Positions 1 to 6,703 of a stretch of 6,964 nucleotides of DNA are shown here, piece after piece. Position 1 is the first letter of the stretch. Each line of letters starts with the position of its first letter. The notes beneath the pieces were generated by a model. The model worked only from the letters and a program-made list of their open reading frames with translations. It was not told where the DNA came from and made no database searches. The translations under genes and the position numbers were made by a program. This stretch comes from Candidatus Sumerlaeota bacterium (GTDB lineage: Bacteria; CG03; SLGR01), in assembly GCA_007136585.1 (NCBI GenBank), contig SLGR01000239.1, positions 1-6,964 on the forward strand, read 5' to 3'.

Positions 1-207
1 AAGCGGCCCCGTGTTTCTTTCGGCCCTGAGGCGTTTGAACTCCTCCGCCTTTACGGGGTCGACGGGTTTTTTCCTCCACCCCCTGGGGTTGCCGTAGAAT
101 ATCTGGAGAGTGTTTCCTCCGATATCATCAAGGTAATCCATCGCGGATGCGTACCCACCCGATACCGGGCAGTGGGCCCCTACAAGCATTCTGTTACTGA
201 TATCCAT
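1..207 (-). CDS. nfo: Deoxyribonuclease IV (endonuclease IV), N-terminal part, cut by window edge
   Basis: Reading leftward from an ATG at 207-205, 69 codons stay open to the first base of the window. The translation starts MDISNRMLVGAHCPVSGG and continues with NTLQIFYGNPRGW and a K-K-P-V-D-P stretch. This matches the N-terminus of the AP endonuclease family 2 TIM barrel (GAHxSxSGG, then a QIF..NPRGW-like strand and helix). The family is a zinc-dependent cytoplasmic enzyme that cleaves DNA 5' to abasic sites in base-excision repair. All zinc ligands known from the family lie beyond the cut, so catalytic integrity cannot be judged. The start is uncertain: family members usually begin just before GAH, which would favour Met7 (189-187). 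Neither ATG has a Shine-Dalgarno sequence, and the bases before the first are pyrimidine-rich. The gene lies 24 nt after the outer-membrane protein gene, so it is probably the third gene of that operon. Confidence 0.88.
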   Translation of the reverse strand, partial: MDISNRMLVGAHCPVSGGYASAMDYLDDIGGNTLQIFYGNPRGWRKKPVDPVKAEEFKRLRAERNTGPL

Positions 208-231
208 TAAGGAGAAAATTTAATGGTCCGG

Positions 232-693
232 TCAGAGATAGAACCGTATTCCTATGCCGCCGGTAATATCCGGTTCTGTTTTTGGGACAACATTCATAAG
301 GGGCCCTATCTCTATAAATAGCTCAAACGGGGATCTCTCAAAAAGCCAGGCCAGCCCCGCGACACCCCTTACCCCTACACGGCTCTCCTTACCTGACTCA
401 GACTTGAACCGCGTTCCGACCCCGTAATAGATAAGAAGTGTCGCGTCTCCACCGTAAAAGGGTTCAAAATCGTGGATAAGGAGTCCCAACTGCGCGGTTA
501 CAGAGTCTTTTTCTGTATCCCAGGAAGCCGCCGCGTCAATCGCGGTGTAATTATCAAGCCAGGATTTTACGGTAATACCCGTCGGATCTCCGAATACCAT
601 CCCCACTCCGAAAATAGACCCCCTTATATCCCCCGCCCGCAGAGAGCTGGAAACTGAGAAAAGAAGAAGCAGCAGAACCCCTATGGTTTTCAT
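232..693 (-). CDS. Small exported outer-membrane beta-barrel protein (BAPKO_0422/DUF3996-like)
   Basis: A 153-aa protein. Residues 1-20 form a signal peptide: MKT, a Leu-rich core at 7-12, then SSSLRA with likely cleavage after Ala20. The mature part is about 130 residues of alternating polar/apolar, Gly- and aromatic-rich strands. Segments such as GVGMVFGDPTGITVKSWL, LLIYYGVGTRF, LFIEIGPLMNV and the C-terminal GGIGIRFYL look like the short beta-barrel family first described in Borrelia (BAPKO_0422-like, DUF3996), which has a G-x-G-x-x-x-G-x-P-T-G opening followed by Y-Y-G-x-G. A place in the outer membrane is inferred from this pattern; I see no ligand or enzymatic motif. Its ATG overlaps the flavin reductase stop (ATGA, 693-690) and lacks its own Shine-Dalgarno sequence, so translation is probably coupled. 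Endonuclease IV follows 24 nt downstream. The export signal and barrel character are well supported; the exact family name is less sure. Confidence 0.8.
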   Translation of the reverse strand: MKTIGVLLLLLFSVSSSLRAGDIRGSIFGVGMVFGDPTGITVKSWLDNYTAIDAAASWDTEKDSVTAQLGLLIHDFEPFYGGDATLLIYYGVGTRFKSESGKESRVGVRGVAGLAWLFERSPFELFIEIGPLMNVVPKTEPDITGGIGIRFYL

Positions 694-1244
694 ACGGTGC
701 TGAGTTTTTCCGAAGGCAGGGCAAAAACCTTGCCGCCAAGATGGTGGAGTGTTCTTCCCTTCTCTGATTCGGGGCGGATCCTTTCCGAGAAGGCCTCCGG
801 GTCTGCTGCCGCTGCCAGAGCATCTCCTATGAAAAGGGCTACTTTCCCGGTTTCAAAGGTCTCCGAGAGGGAGCATTCAATATAACCGGAGCATCCCAGG
901 GGGATACGGGTATCAGTCTTTTCCCCGGCGGTATACTCTATATTCATTTCGCTGAACTTATCCGAATCACGTCCGGATACGGATCCTGTTTCCCTTACCA
1001 GTTTCTCCTGTCCCAGGCACGGAACAGAAACGGCAAACTCCCCCCGGCTGGAAATATTCTCAAAAGTGGCGTGAGATCTTCCTACGGCAATAAGTATCCT
1101 GGGAGGGGACTTGCCTACGGGGCAGTTCCAGGCAACGGGGGCTATATCATACCGGCCCCCGGGACTCCGGGAGGAGACAAGCACCACGGGCCCGTGGTTT
1201 ACAAGCCTGTAGGAAATATCAACAGGTATCTCAATATACCCCAT
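690..1244 (-). CDS. Flavin reductase family protein (FMN-binding split barrel)
   Basis: A 184-aa protein, about the usual length for the flavin reductase-like/flavoredoxin family. Residues 12-75 carry the typical order: YRLVNHGPVVLVSS (first strand), a short turn, DIAPVAWNCPVG (the N-terminal FMN-contact region), SPPRILIAVGRSHATFENI, and GEFAVSVP. This corresponds to the family pattern P-P-x-(I/L)-x-V-x-(I/V)-x-x-x-R-x-T followed by x-G-E-F-x-V-N-x-P. A second strand pair follows at about 115-145 (GYIECSL..TFETGKVALFIGDAL). Members bind FMN in the cytoplasm and move electrons from NAD(P)H or a partner protein; the substrate cannot be read from sequence. There is no signal peptide. The start is supported by a G-rich Shine-Dalgarno (AAAGGGGG, core at about 1253-1257) 8 nt upstream and by a promoter-like pair at 1288-1317. 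It is first in the leftward operon and overlaps the next gene by 4 nt. Confidence 0.88.
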   Translation of the reverse strand: MGYIEIPVDISYRLVNHGPVVLVSSRSPGGRYDIAPVAWNCPVGKSPPRILIAVGRSHATFENISSRGEFAVSVPCLGQEKLVRETGSVSGRDSDKFSEMNIEYTAGEKTDTRIPLGCSGYIECSLSETFETGKVALFIGDALAAAADPEAFSERIRPESEKGRTLHHLGGKVFALPSEKLSTV

Positions 1245-1287
1245 AGCATTAAACCCCCTTTCTTCCCGCCGCCGTAAGTTAAAAATT

Positions 1288-1317
1288 ATAATAACTCATT
1301 TACCCTGAATTTGTCAA
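1288..1317 (-). promoter_or_regulatory. Probable sigma70-type promoter of the leftward operon
   Basis: On the minus strand a perfect TTGACA -35 box (1317-1312) is followed after 18 bp by TATTAT (1293-1288), five of six matches to the -10 consensus. Transcription would start near 1281, leaving a leader of about 37 nt before the flavin reductase ATG at 1244. An exact TATAAT also lies at 1290-1285, but with a 21-bp spacer from the same -35. No operator-like palindrome stands out. Confidence 0.6.
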
Positions 1318-1328
1318 AGGTTTTATAT

Positions 1329-1357
1329 TTGCATAGCGCACCTTAAAATCTTATAAT
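1329..1357 (+). promoter_or_regulatory. Probable sigma70-type promoter of the valS operon
   Basis: A consensus -10 TATAAT at 1352-1357 is preceded, with an ideal 17-bp spacer, by TTGCAT at 1329-1334 (the TTG of the -35 consensus plus weaker positions). The predicted start is near 1364, giving a leader of about 41 nt to the valS ATG. That is too short for a T-box riboswitch, and no T-box motif is visible. The -35 box sits 11 bp from the opposing -35, so the two promoters are back to back. Confidence 0.55.
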
Positions 1358-1404
1358 AACCCACTGTTTCGGAATAAGGTTATGAACGGAAAGATATAGG
1401 AAAA

Positions 1405-4047
1405 ATGAAGGAAATACCAAAAAGATACGCGCCGGAGGATTACGAGAAAAAATGGGCGGATAAGTGGTTGAGGGAGAAAACTTTCAGTTCGGTTCCCGAT
1501 GAGAGAAAACCCTACACCATAGTTATTCCTCCGCCGAATGTCACAGGCGTTCTCCATATGGGCCACGCGCTTAATAACGTCCTGCAGGATATAATAATAA
1601 GGTTCAGGCGAATCACCGGGTTTAACTCAATGTGGCTCCCCGGCACCGACCACGGCGGGATAGCTACCCAGAACGTTGTTGAGAAGATGCTCCTGGAAGA
1701 GGGGCTTACCCGCCATGACCTCGGCCGGGAGAAGTTTCTTGAGCGGATGTGGCGGTGGAAGGACGAATCCGGGGGGAGTATAATAGGTCAGCTTCAGCGC
1801 CTCGGGTGCGGATGCGACTGGGACCGGCTGCGTTTTACTATGGACCCGGAGTGCAGCAGGGCCGTTAAGGAGGCCTTCATACGGCTCTACGAAAAGGGGA
1901 TGATCTACCGCGGGGAGTATATGATCAACTGGTGTCCCAGGTGCTCCACGGCTCTCTCAGATATTGAGGTTGAACACCAGGAGGAGAAAAGCAGCCTCTG
2001 GTATATAAAATATCCTCTAAAGGGTTCTCCCGGAGAATATGTTTCCGTAGCCACTACCCGTCCGGAAACAATGCTGGGCGATACCGCGGTAGCAGTAAAC
2101 CCCGATGACAAGCGTTACAGCTCCCTGGCAGGAAAGAAGCTCCTTCTTCCCGTAATAGGACGGGAACTTGAGATCATATCAGACAGTTTTGTCGATTCCG
2201 GGTTCGGGACCGGGGCGGTCAAGGTAACCCCCGGGCACGACCCCAATGACTTTGAGATGGGGCGCCGCCACGGTCTTGAAACTGTAAGGGTGATTGATGA
2301 AAACGCCAGGATGACCGATGAGGCGGGCGTTTTCAGCGGGATGGACCGTTATGAGTGCCGGAAGAAGCTTGTGGAGAGGCTCAAGGATGAGGGGCTGATA
2401 GAAAAAATAGAAGATTACAGGCTTTCAGCCGGCAGATGCTACAGGTGTTCCACCGTTATAGAACCCCTGATCTCCGAACAGTGGTTTCTCAAGATGAAGC
2501 CTCTGGCTGAAAAGGCCCTTAAAGCTTCCCGGGAAGGGAAGGTCAGTTTTGTTCCCGCAAGCTGGGAGAAACCCTATCTGAACTGGCTGGAGAATATACA
2601 CGATTGGTGCATATCCAGGCAGATATGGTGGGGTCACAGGATACCCGTATACTACTGCTCTAACGAAGAATGTCCCCCGGTTGCGGCTTTTGAGATGCCG
2701 GATAAATGCCCGGGGTGCGGTTCCGGGGATATTACCCAGGATGAGGATGTGCTTGATACCTGGTTCTCATCGGCGCTCTGGCCATTCTCCACGCTCGGAT
2801 GGCCCGATGAGGGCAAGGACCTCAAGTACTACTACCCCACGGATGTTCTTGTAACCGGCCACGAGATACTGTATCTCTGGGTTGCCCGTATGGTTATGAT
2901 GGGGCTTGAAATGATGGGAGAGGCGCCGTTCGAAAACGTGGATATTCACGGTATAATAAGGGACGAGCACGGGAATAAGATGAGCAAGTCCAAGGGGAAC
3001 GTCATAGACCCGCTGGTCATAATTGAAGAGTTTGGGACGGATGCGCTCAGGTTCGCGCTGGCAAAATCCGCGGTCCCCGGGCGCGATATCCAGCTTTCCG
3101 ACGATGATTTTACCGGAGCCCGGAACTTTTCAAATAAGCTCTGGAACGCTGCCAGGCTCATACTTGCTAACGTGGAAGCCGATGATTTCGGACCTTTGGA
3201 TGAGACTGAAGACCTTGAGCTTGCCGACAGGTGGATACTGGCGCAGGCGGAGCGCTATGCCGGTGAGACGGAGAAAGCCTACAGGGAGTTTAATACCGCG
3301 CGAGCCTGCCGCCTTATGTACGAGTTTACCTGGAGCCTTTTCTGCGACTGGTACCTGGAGCTGGTTAAGCTCAGGCTTTACGGAAGTAAACCCGGAGGTA
3401 AGACCGCCCGGAAGGTTCTCCTTAACGTGCTTATCCGCATACTAGGAATACTTCACCCGGTGATGCCTTTTATAACATCCCAGCTCTGGGAGTACATATC
3501 CGCCGAGGCGGAGCTCCCCTCGGAATCCCCCCTTGATTACAACTGTTTTTCATCTCCTGAGCTTGAGGGGACCGAAGAGGCTATGGAAAAGATGAAGCTG
3601 ATCATAGATGTGGTATCCGGGATAAGAAATATCAGGGGCGAATCGGGTATCCAGCCCTCCGCGGGTATCAGGGGGGCGGTCAGGGTTTCCGGAGCCGCTC
3701 TGGATATTATCAACTCCCATTCTGATTACATAAAACTCCTTGCCGGGCTTAACGAGTTTGAGGCCGGAGTGGATATAAAAAGGGGGGCTTCGGACTCTGT
3801 CGCGGTATGCGGGGCGGCAACCGTTTACGTGCGCCTTCCCGAGGAACTTAGAAAACAGGAAATAAGTCGGCTCAGTAAACGAATAAAAGAGGTTCAGGGT
3901 CTGCTTGAAAACGCTAACCGGAAACTTTCCAACCGTGATTTTACAAGCAGGGCCCCCGAAGAGGTGGTTGAGAAGGCCCGGGAGCGGGCCGCCTCCTTTG
4001 AGAACGAACTGGAGAAACTTGAGAAAACCCTTGAGGGGATGATCTGA
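1405..4047 (+). CDS. valS: Valine--tRNA ligase (ValRS)
   Basis: An 880-aa class I aminoacyl-tRNA synthetase, normal length for bacterial ValRS. It joins valine to tRNA-Val using ATP and hydrolyses mischarged Thr-tRNA-Val in the cytoplasm. Landmarks: the PPPNVTGVLHMGHALN block with the HIGH signature as HMGH at 51-54; GTDHGGIATQ at 80-89; the CP1 editing domain including TTRPETMLGDTAVAVNP from 217 and HDPNDFE at 278-284; DWCISRQIWWGHRIPVYYC ending near 418; QDEDVLDTWFSS; KMSKS at 525-529; an anticodon-binding helical domain at about 600-740; and a C-terminal coiled coil at about 813-880. Cys418, Cys423, Cys435 and Cys438 form a probable zinc ribbon, as in several non-proteobacterial ValRS. GTDHGG replaces the commoner GTDHAG. 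The start at 1405 fits the family N-terminus (PKRYAPEDYEKKW); the Shine-Dalgarno is weak (AGGA at 1398-1401 or GGAAAG at 1388-1393). The stop overlaps the next ATG by one base. Confidence 0.98.
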   Translation: MKEIPKRYAPEDYEKKWADKWLREKTFSSVPDERKPYTIVIPPPNVTGVLHMGHALNNVLQDIIIRFRRITGFNSMWLPGTDHGGIATQNVVEKMLLEEGLTRHDLGREKFLERMWRWKDESGGSIIGQLQRLGCGCDWDRLRFTMDPECSRAVKEAFIRLYEKGMIYRGEYMINWCPRCSTALSDIEVEHQEEKSSLWYIKYPLKGSPGEYVSVATTRPETMLGDTAVAVNPDDKRYSSLAGKKLLLPVIGRELEIISDSFVDSGFGTGAVKVTPGHDPNDFEMGRRHGLETVRVIDENARMTDEAGVFSGMDRYECRKKLVERLKDEGLIEKIEDYRLSAGRCYRCSTVIEPLISEQWFLKMKPLAEKALKASREGKVSFVPASWEKPYLNWLENIHDWCISRQIWWGHRIPVYYCSNEECPPVAAFEMPDKCPGCGSGDITQDEDVLDTWFSSALWPFSTLGWPDEGKDLKYYYPTDVLVTGHEILYLWVARMVMMGLEMMGEAPFENVDIHGIIRDEHGNKMSKSKGNVIDPLVIIEEFGTDALRFALAKSAVPGRDIQLSDDDFTGARNFSNKLWNAARLILANVEADDFGPLDETEDLELADRWILAQAERYAGETEKAYREFNTARACRLMYEFTWSLFCDWYLELVKLRLYGSKPGGKTARKVLLNVLIRILGILHPVMPFITSQLWEYISAEAELPSESPLDYNCFSSPELEGTEEAMEKMKLIIDVVSGIRNIRGESGIQPSAGIRGAVRVSGAALDIINSHSDYIKLLAGLNEFEAGVDIKRGASDSVAVCGAATVYVRLPEELRKQEISRLSKRIKEVQGLLENANRKLSNRDFTSRAPEEVVEKARERAASFENELEKLEKTLEGMI

Positions 4048-5357
4048 TGAGAAAAACATTCTTCTTCTTCCTGATTTCTGCTGTCGTTATTCCGGCTCAG
4101 GCCAGTATAAACATAATAACCCGCTGGGAGACCGAGGATAAATCGCTTACTGTGAGGGGTAACTACGGAACCCCTCTGGGGGAAGAGATACGCCTTAAAA
4201 ACCAGAGACAGAAAGCTTTTCATATCTTTAACCTTCTAAGGCACTCGTCTTCCGAGGAAGATATTTTCATAGACCTACAGGATCCGGAGGGGCCCGGGTT
4301 AAGCCCGGCCGCCGCGGGCGAACTCTCGGGAGTGGTCCTTGAAGGAGCCGAGGAGTTCAACCCTGTTTATGACGGCGGAAGGCTTTTTTACCAGAGATGG
4401 GAGAGCGGTACCCTTAAGCTTCTTTCGGAGGATATCGTAATTTACAGAAGCGAGGAGGCTTTTGATTTCGTAGGAAAGAAGAACGAGACCGCTGTTATAC
4501 GAGAGCGGGGGCGCCTGAAATATCTCAGTGAGGTGGAGTGGGTCGAGGTGGATACCCTTGTCGGATACAGCGTGTCTTTACTGAGGTGGGTTGACCAGGA
4601 TACGATTATCTGCCGGGCCGAGAGAGATACTGACGGTCGCCGTTTCCTTATCGTAACTTCGGTAAGGCGCCCTTCGGCTGTTATTCTGCCGGTACCTGAG
4701 GGAAATCTTATTGACGCCGTCTCCGATACCGGGAAGGAAAATATTTTTGCCTTATCCCGCAGCGCCGGGGTCCGGGTTCTTTACAGTTACTGTTTCAGTG
4801 AAAATGACTGGAACATGGAAGAGGAGTTTTCCGGAGATGTTGCGCTTCTCGGTATCAGGGGCGGTCTGCCGTACTGGTTTGAGCCCGGGTCCCCGGAGAT
4901 TCGTTCGGCCGAAAGGAGCCTCCCGCTATCAGGTCAGAGGAAAATGGAGCTTTATCCCGAAGGAAGGTACGTTTGGGGAGAGGAAGGCGCCGATTTTACT
5001 AAGGCATCGCCCCGCAGGCTTTTCCTTCTCTTCTATTCTCCCGAAAGGGAGAGCGATTTTAAAAAATCAGGATTTTCAAAGGTAGATGTATTTGAAGGCA
5101 GCTCCGGCGCATGGATCTTTCCGGAGACATACACTTCGTCTTTACAGGCCCTGGAGGGTGAAATCGGAAACGCGTATCTCTCCCTGGAGGATATGCGGGT
5201 ATATTACGATACCGCGGAGAGAAGCCTGAGAAAGATAAGGAGTATCGGGGTAAGGCCCACGGCCCGGGAGATTTACGTTCTTTATATTCTCGGCGCCCTC
5301 CTTGCCATTCTTATATTAAACGAGGTTTTACGTAAAACAAAGGGGATGAAAACATGA
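4047..5357 (+). CDS. Uncharacterised exported protein with C-terminal membrane anchor
   Basis: I do not recognise this 436-aa protein. Residues 1-19 are a signal peptide: MRKTFFFFLISAVVIPAQA, with cleavage likely before Ser20. The bulk, about 20-360, alternates short hydrophobic strands with charged or Gly turns and is rich in aromatics and acidic residues. It has loosely repeated segments of the type G-x-L-x-Y/F-x-x-x (GGRLFYQRW, RGRLKYLSE, GRYVWGEE), reminiscent of a beta-propeller, but no canonical repeat can be assigned. Residues 365-407 look helical and charged, followed by one membrane segment at about 409-424 (IYVLYILGALLAILIL) and a short basic tail (RKTKGMKT). The predicted topology is a periplasmic domain held in the inner membrane by its C-terminus. 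A GAGGGG Shine-Dalgarno (4033-4038) sits inside the end of valS, 8 nt before the ATG. The gene overlaps valS by 1 nt and rph by 4 nt, so it is clearly part of the operon, but its neighbours do not reveal its function. Confidence 0.85.
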   Translation: MRKTFFFFLISAVVIPAQASINIITRWETEDKSLTVRGNYGTPLGEEIRLKNQRQKAFHIFNLLRHSSSEEDIFIDLQDPEGPGLSPAAAGELSGVVLEGAEEFNPVYDGGRLFYQRWESGTLKLLSEDIVIYRSEEAFDFVGKKNETAVIRERGRLKYLSEVEWVEVDTLVGYSVSLLRWVDQDTIICRAERDTDGRRFLIVTSVRRPSAVILPVPEGNLIDAVSDTGKENIFALSRSAGVRVLYSYCFSENDWNMEEEFSGDVALLGIRGGLPYWFEPGSPEIRSAERSLPLSGQRKMELYPEGRYVWGEEGADFTKASPRRLFLLFYSPERESDFKKSGFSKVDVFEGSSGAWIFPETYTSSLQALEGEIGNAYLSLEDMRVYYDTAERSLRKIRSIGVRPTAREIYVLYILGALLAILILNEVLRKTKGMKT

Positions 5358-6079
5358 ATCTGATAAAAAGGGAAAACGGCAGGGCATACGATGCCAAGAG
5401 GGATATAGAGATAAATCCGGGGCACCTTGATACCAACCCCTACTCTGTTCTCATATCTCTGGGTAAAACAAAGGTGATATGCGCGGCTACATCAGGGAAC
5501 TGGATGCCCCCCCATGTAAGGGAGCTCGAGAAGGGATGGGTGGGGGCAGAGTACTCTATGCTTCCTTCCTCTTCTCCGGTCAGAGTTCGCAGGGAACGCG
5601 CAGGAGCCAAGGGACGCACCAGGGAGATTGAGAGGATGATAGCCCGTTCGCTCCGGTCTGTATGTGATCTTGATATGATCCCCTATGAGAGTATCATAGT
5701 TGACTGCGATGTCATACAGGCCGACGGGGGGACAAGAACAGCCTCTATTACCGGAGCTTTTGTCTCCCTATACCTTCTGCTGAAAGACCTCCAGAATCAG
5801 GGAAAAATTAAAAGTTTTCCTATAACTGATTTCATAGCCGCTACAAGCGTGGGGGTGGTTCACGGAAAACCTATGTTAGACCTTGATTTCTCCGAGGACC
5901 AGATAGCCCAGGTGGATATGAATATAGTAATGACCGATTCCGGCAGAATATGTGAGATACAGGCCACGGGGGAGGAGGCTACGTTCAGCCGCGAACATCT
6001 GGATATGATGGTGGAGTTGGGAGAAAAGGGGGTTAAAGAACTTATACTGGAGCAGAAGAAAGCCCTTTCGATCATCTGA
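5354..6079 (+). CDS. rph: Ribonuclease PH
   Basis: A 241-aa enzyme of the usual RNase PH length. It is a phosphate-dependent 3'-to-5' exoribonuclease that trims nucleotides after the CCA end of tRNA precursors and normally forms hexamers. Family landmarks are clear: GHLDTNPYSVLISLGKTKVICAA at 23-45, GWVGAEYSMLP at 61-71, GRTREIERMIARSLRSV at 87-103, DCDVIQADGGTRTASITGA at 117-135 (phosphate-site Gly-Thr-Arg at 126-128), and LDLDFSED at 175-182, with Asp176 and Asp182 in the positions of the metal/catalytic aspartates. VDMNIVMT follows. The stretch SSSPVRVRRERAGAKG at 72-87 departs from the usual RSTHTR-RE-A form, so this is a divergent but apparently intact member. AGGGGA (5341-5346) 7 nt upstream supports the start. 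It overlaps the preceding gene by ATGA, and rdgB follows in the same frame after one stop codon. Confidence 0.96.
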   Translation: MNLIKRENGRAYDAKRDIEINPGHLDTNPYSVLISLGKTKVICAATSGNWMPPHVRELEKGWVGAEYSMLPSSSPVRVRRERAGAKGRTREIERMIARSLRSVCDLDMIPYESIIVDCDVIQADGGTRTASITGAFVSLYLLLKDLQNQGKIKSFPITDFIAATSVGVVHGKPMLDLDFSEDQIAQVDMNIVMTDSGRICEIQATGEEATFSREHLDMMVELGEKGVKELILEQKKALSII

Positions 6080-6094
6080 TCTACCCTGTACCTT

Positions 6095-6691
6095 ATGAAA
6101 AAGATAGTGCTTGCCACCGGAAACAGGGATAAGCTTTTTGAGATAAAAAACATATGGCGCGGAATTGATAAGGAAATATCCTGGCTGGGTGATTACCCCG
6201 AAGTAAAACCTGCCCTGGAAACCGGAAGAACCCTTAAGGAGAACGCCCTGCTTAAAGCCTCGGCCGTATCTTCTCAGCTTAAGGAAACGGCTGTTTCGGA
6301 TGATACCGGGCTCTTTGTTGATTACCTTAACGGGGATCCCGGTGTATTTTCCTCCAGGTTTGCGGGAGAAGAAGCCTCTTATTCCGATAATGTGGAGAAA
6401 CTCCTGAGAGAACTCAAAGGGGTTTCTTCAGAGAAAAGGAAAGCCAGGTTTATATGCCTGGTATGCCTGATATCTCCTGGTAAAGACCCTGTTTTTACCG
6501 AGGGGGTTCTTGAAGGCGTTATAACTTCAGAACCCCGCGGGATAAACGGGTTCGGCTACGATCCTGTCTTTGAGATTGAATCCGGCCGGACCCTTGCCGA
6601 GATAGATCCCGCTGAGAAAAACGCCATAAGTCACCGCTATCTGGCATTTAAGAAGATGGCGGATATAATTACAAGCGGAAAAATACTATAA
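6095..6691 (+). CDS. rdgB: RdgB/HAM1 family non-canonical purine NTP pyrophosphatase (XTP/dITP diphosphatase)
   Basis: A 198-aa protein, normal for the family. It hydrolyses (d)ITP and XTP to monophosphate and pyrophosphate, keeping deaminated purines out of DNA and RNA; cytoplasmic. Motifs: ATGNRDKLFEI at 7-17 (the T/S-G-N-x-x-K-x-x-E substrate loop), LKENALLKA at 47-55, SDDTGLFVDYLNGDPGVFSSRFAG at 68-91 with Asp69/Asp70 as the catalytic pair, GFGYDPVF at 152-159, and SHRYLAFKK at 179-187, the base-recognition region. All key residues appear present. The start follows from the family N-terminus (M-K-K-I-V-L-A-T-G-N). There is no Shine-Dalgarno in the 15 nt between the rph stop and this ATG, so translation probably depends on ribosomes finishing rph. 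Adjacency of rph and rdgB is a known arrangement and fits a shared RNA/nucleotide quality role. The TAA stop is embedded in a TATAAT. Confidence 0.96.
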   Translation: MKKIVLATGNRDKLFEIKNIWRGIDKEISWLGDYPEVKPALETGRTLKENALLKASAVSSQLKETAVSDDTGLFVDYLNGDPGVFSSRFAGEEASYSDNVEKLLRELKGVSSEKRKARFICLVCLISPGKDPVFTEGVLEGVITSEPRGINGFGYDPVFEIESGRTLAEIDPAEKNAISHRYLAFKKMADIITSGKIL

Positions 6692-6692
6692 T
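6687..6692 (+). promoter_or_regulatory. Putative -10 box for tRNA-Pro, overlapping rdgB stop
   Basis: An exact TATAAT sits at 6687-6692, placing a transcription start 4-6 nt before the mature tRNA 5' end at 6704. The hexamer contains the rdgB TAA stop (6689-6691). No TTGACA-like -35 lies at the right distance; the bases 17 bp upstream (6664-6669) happen to be another TATAAT. It could therefore be a weak or chance promoter, with the tRNA also transcribed from the operon. Confidence 0.4.
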
Positions 6693-6703
6693 TAATCCAG
6701 GTT

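Noticed and set aside
223-321. Plus-strand 32-codon frame with a good TAAGGAG 8 nt upstream
   Set aside because: It is antisense to the conserved C-terminus of the beta-barrel gene, the peptide is featureless, and no promoter is evident. The purine tract is just the complement of the nfo leader.
554-823. 89-codon minus-strand frame bridging two genes
   Set aside because: A frame shadow of the flavin reductase end and beta-barrel start, both of which have coherent family-like translations. No own start signal.
1364-1404. Possible T-box or other riboswitch ahead of valS
   Set aside because: The leader is only about 41 nt and contains no T-box-like sequence or antiterminator stem.
3023-3445. 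140-codon plus-strand frame
   Set aside because: An out-of-frame shadow within valS, where the real frame carries conserved ValRS sequence throughout.
3550-4059. 169-codon minus-strand open frame
   Set aside because: It lies wholly opposite the valS C-terminus, whose family match is strong, and its translation is Pro/Gly/Arg-rich with no family resemblance.
4294-4308. GC-rich hairpin CCGGG-TTAAG-CCCGG
   Set aside because: It lies within the 436-aa coding region with no T run, so it is not a terminator. A stem this short is expected by chance in GC-rich coding sequence.
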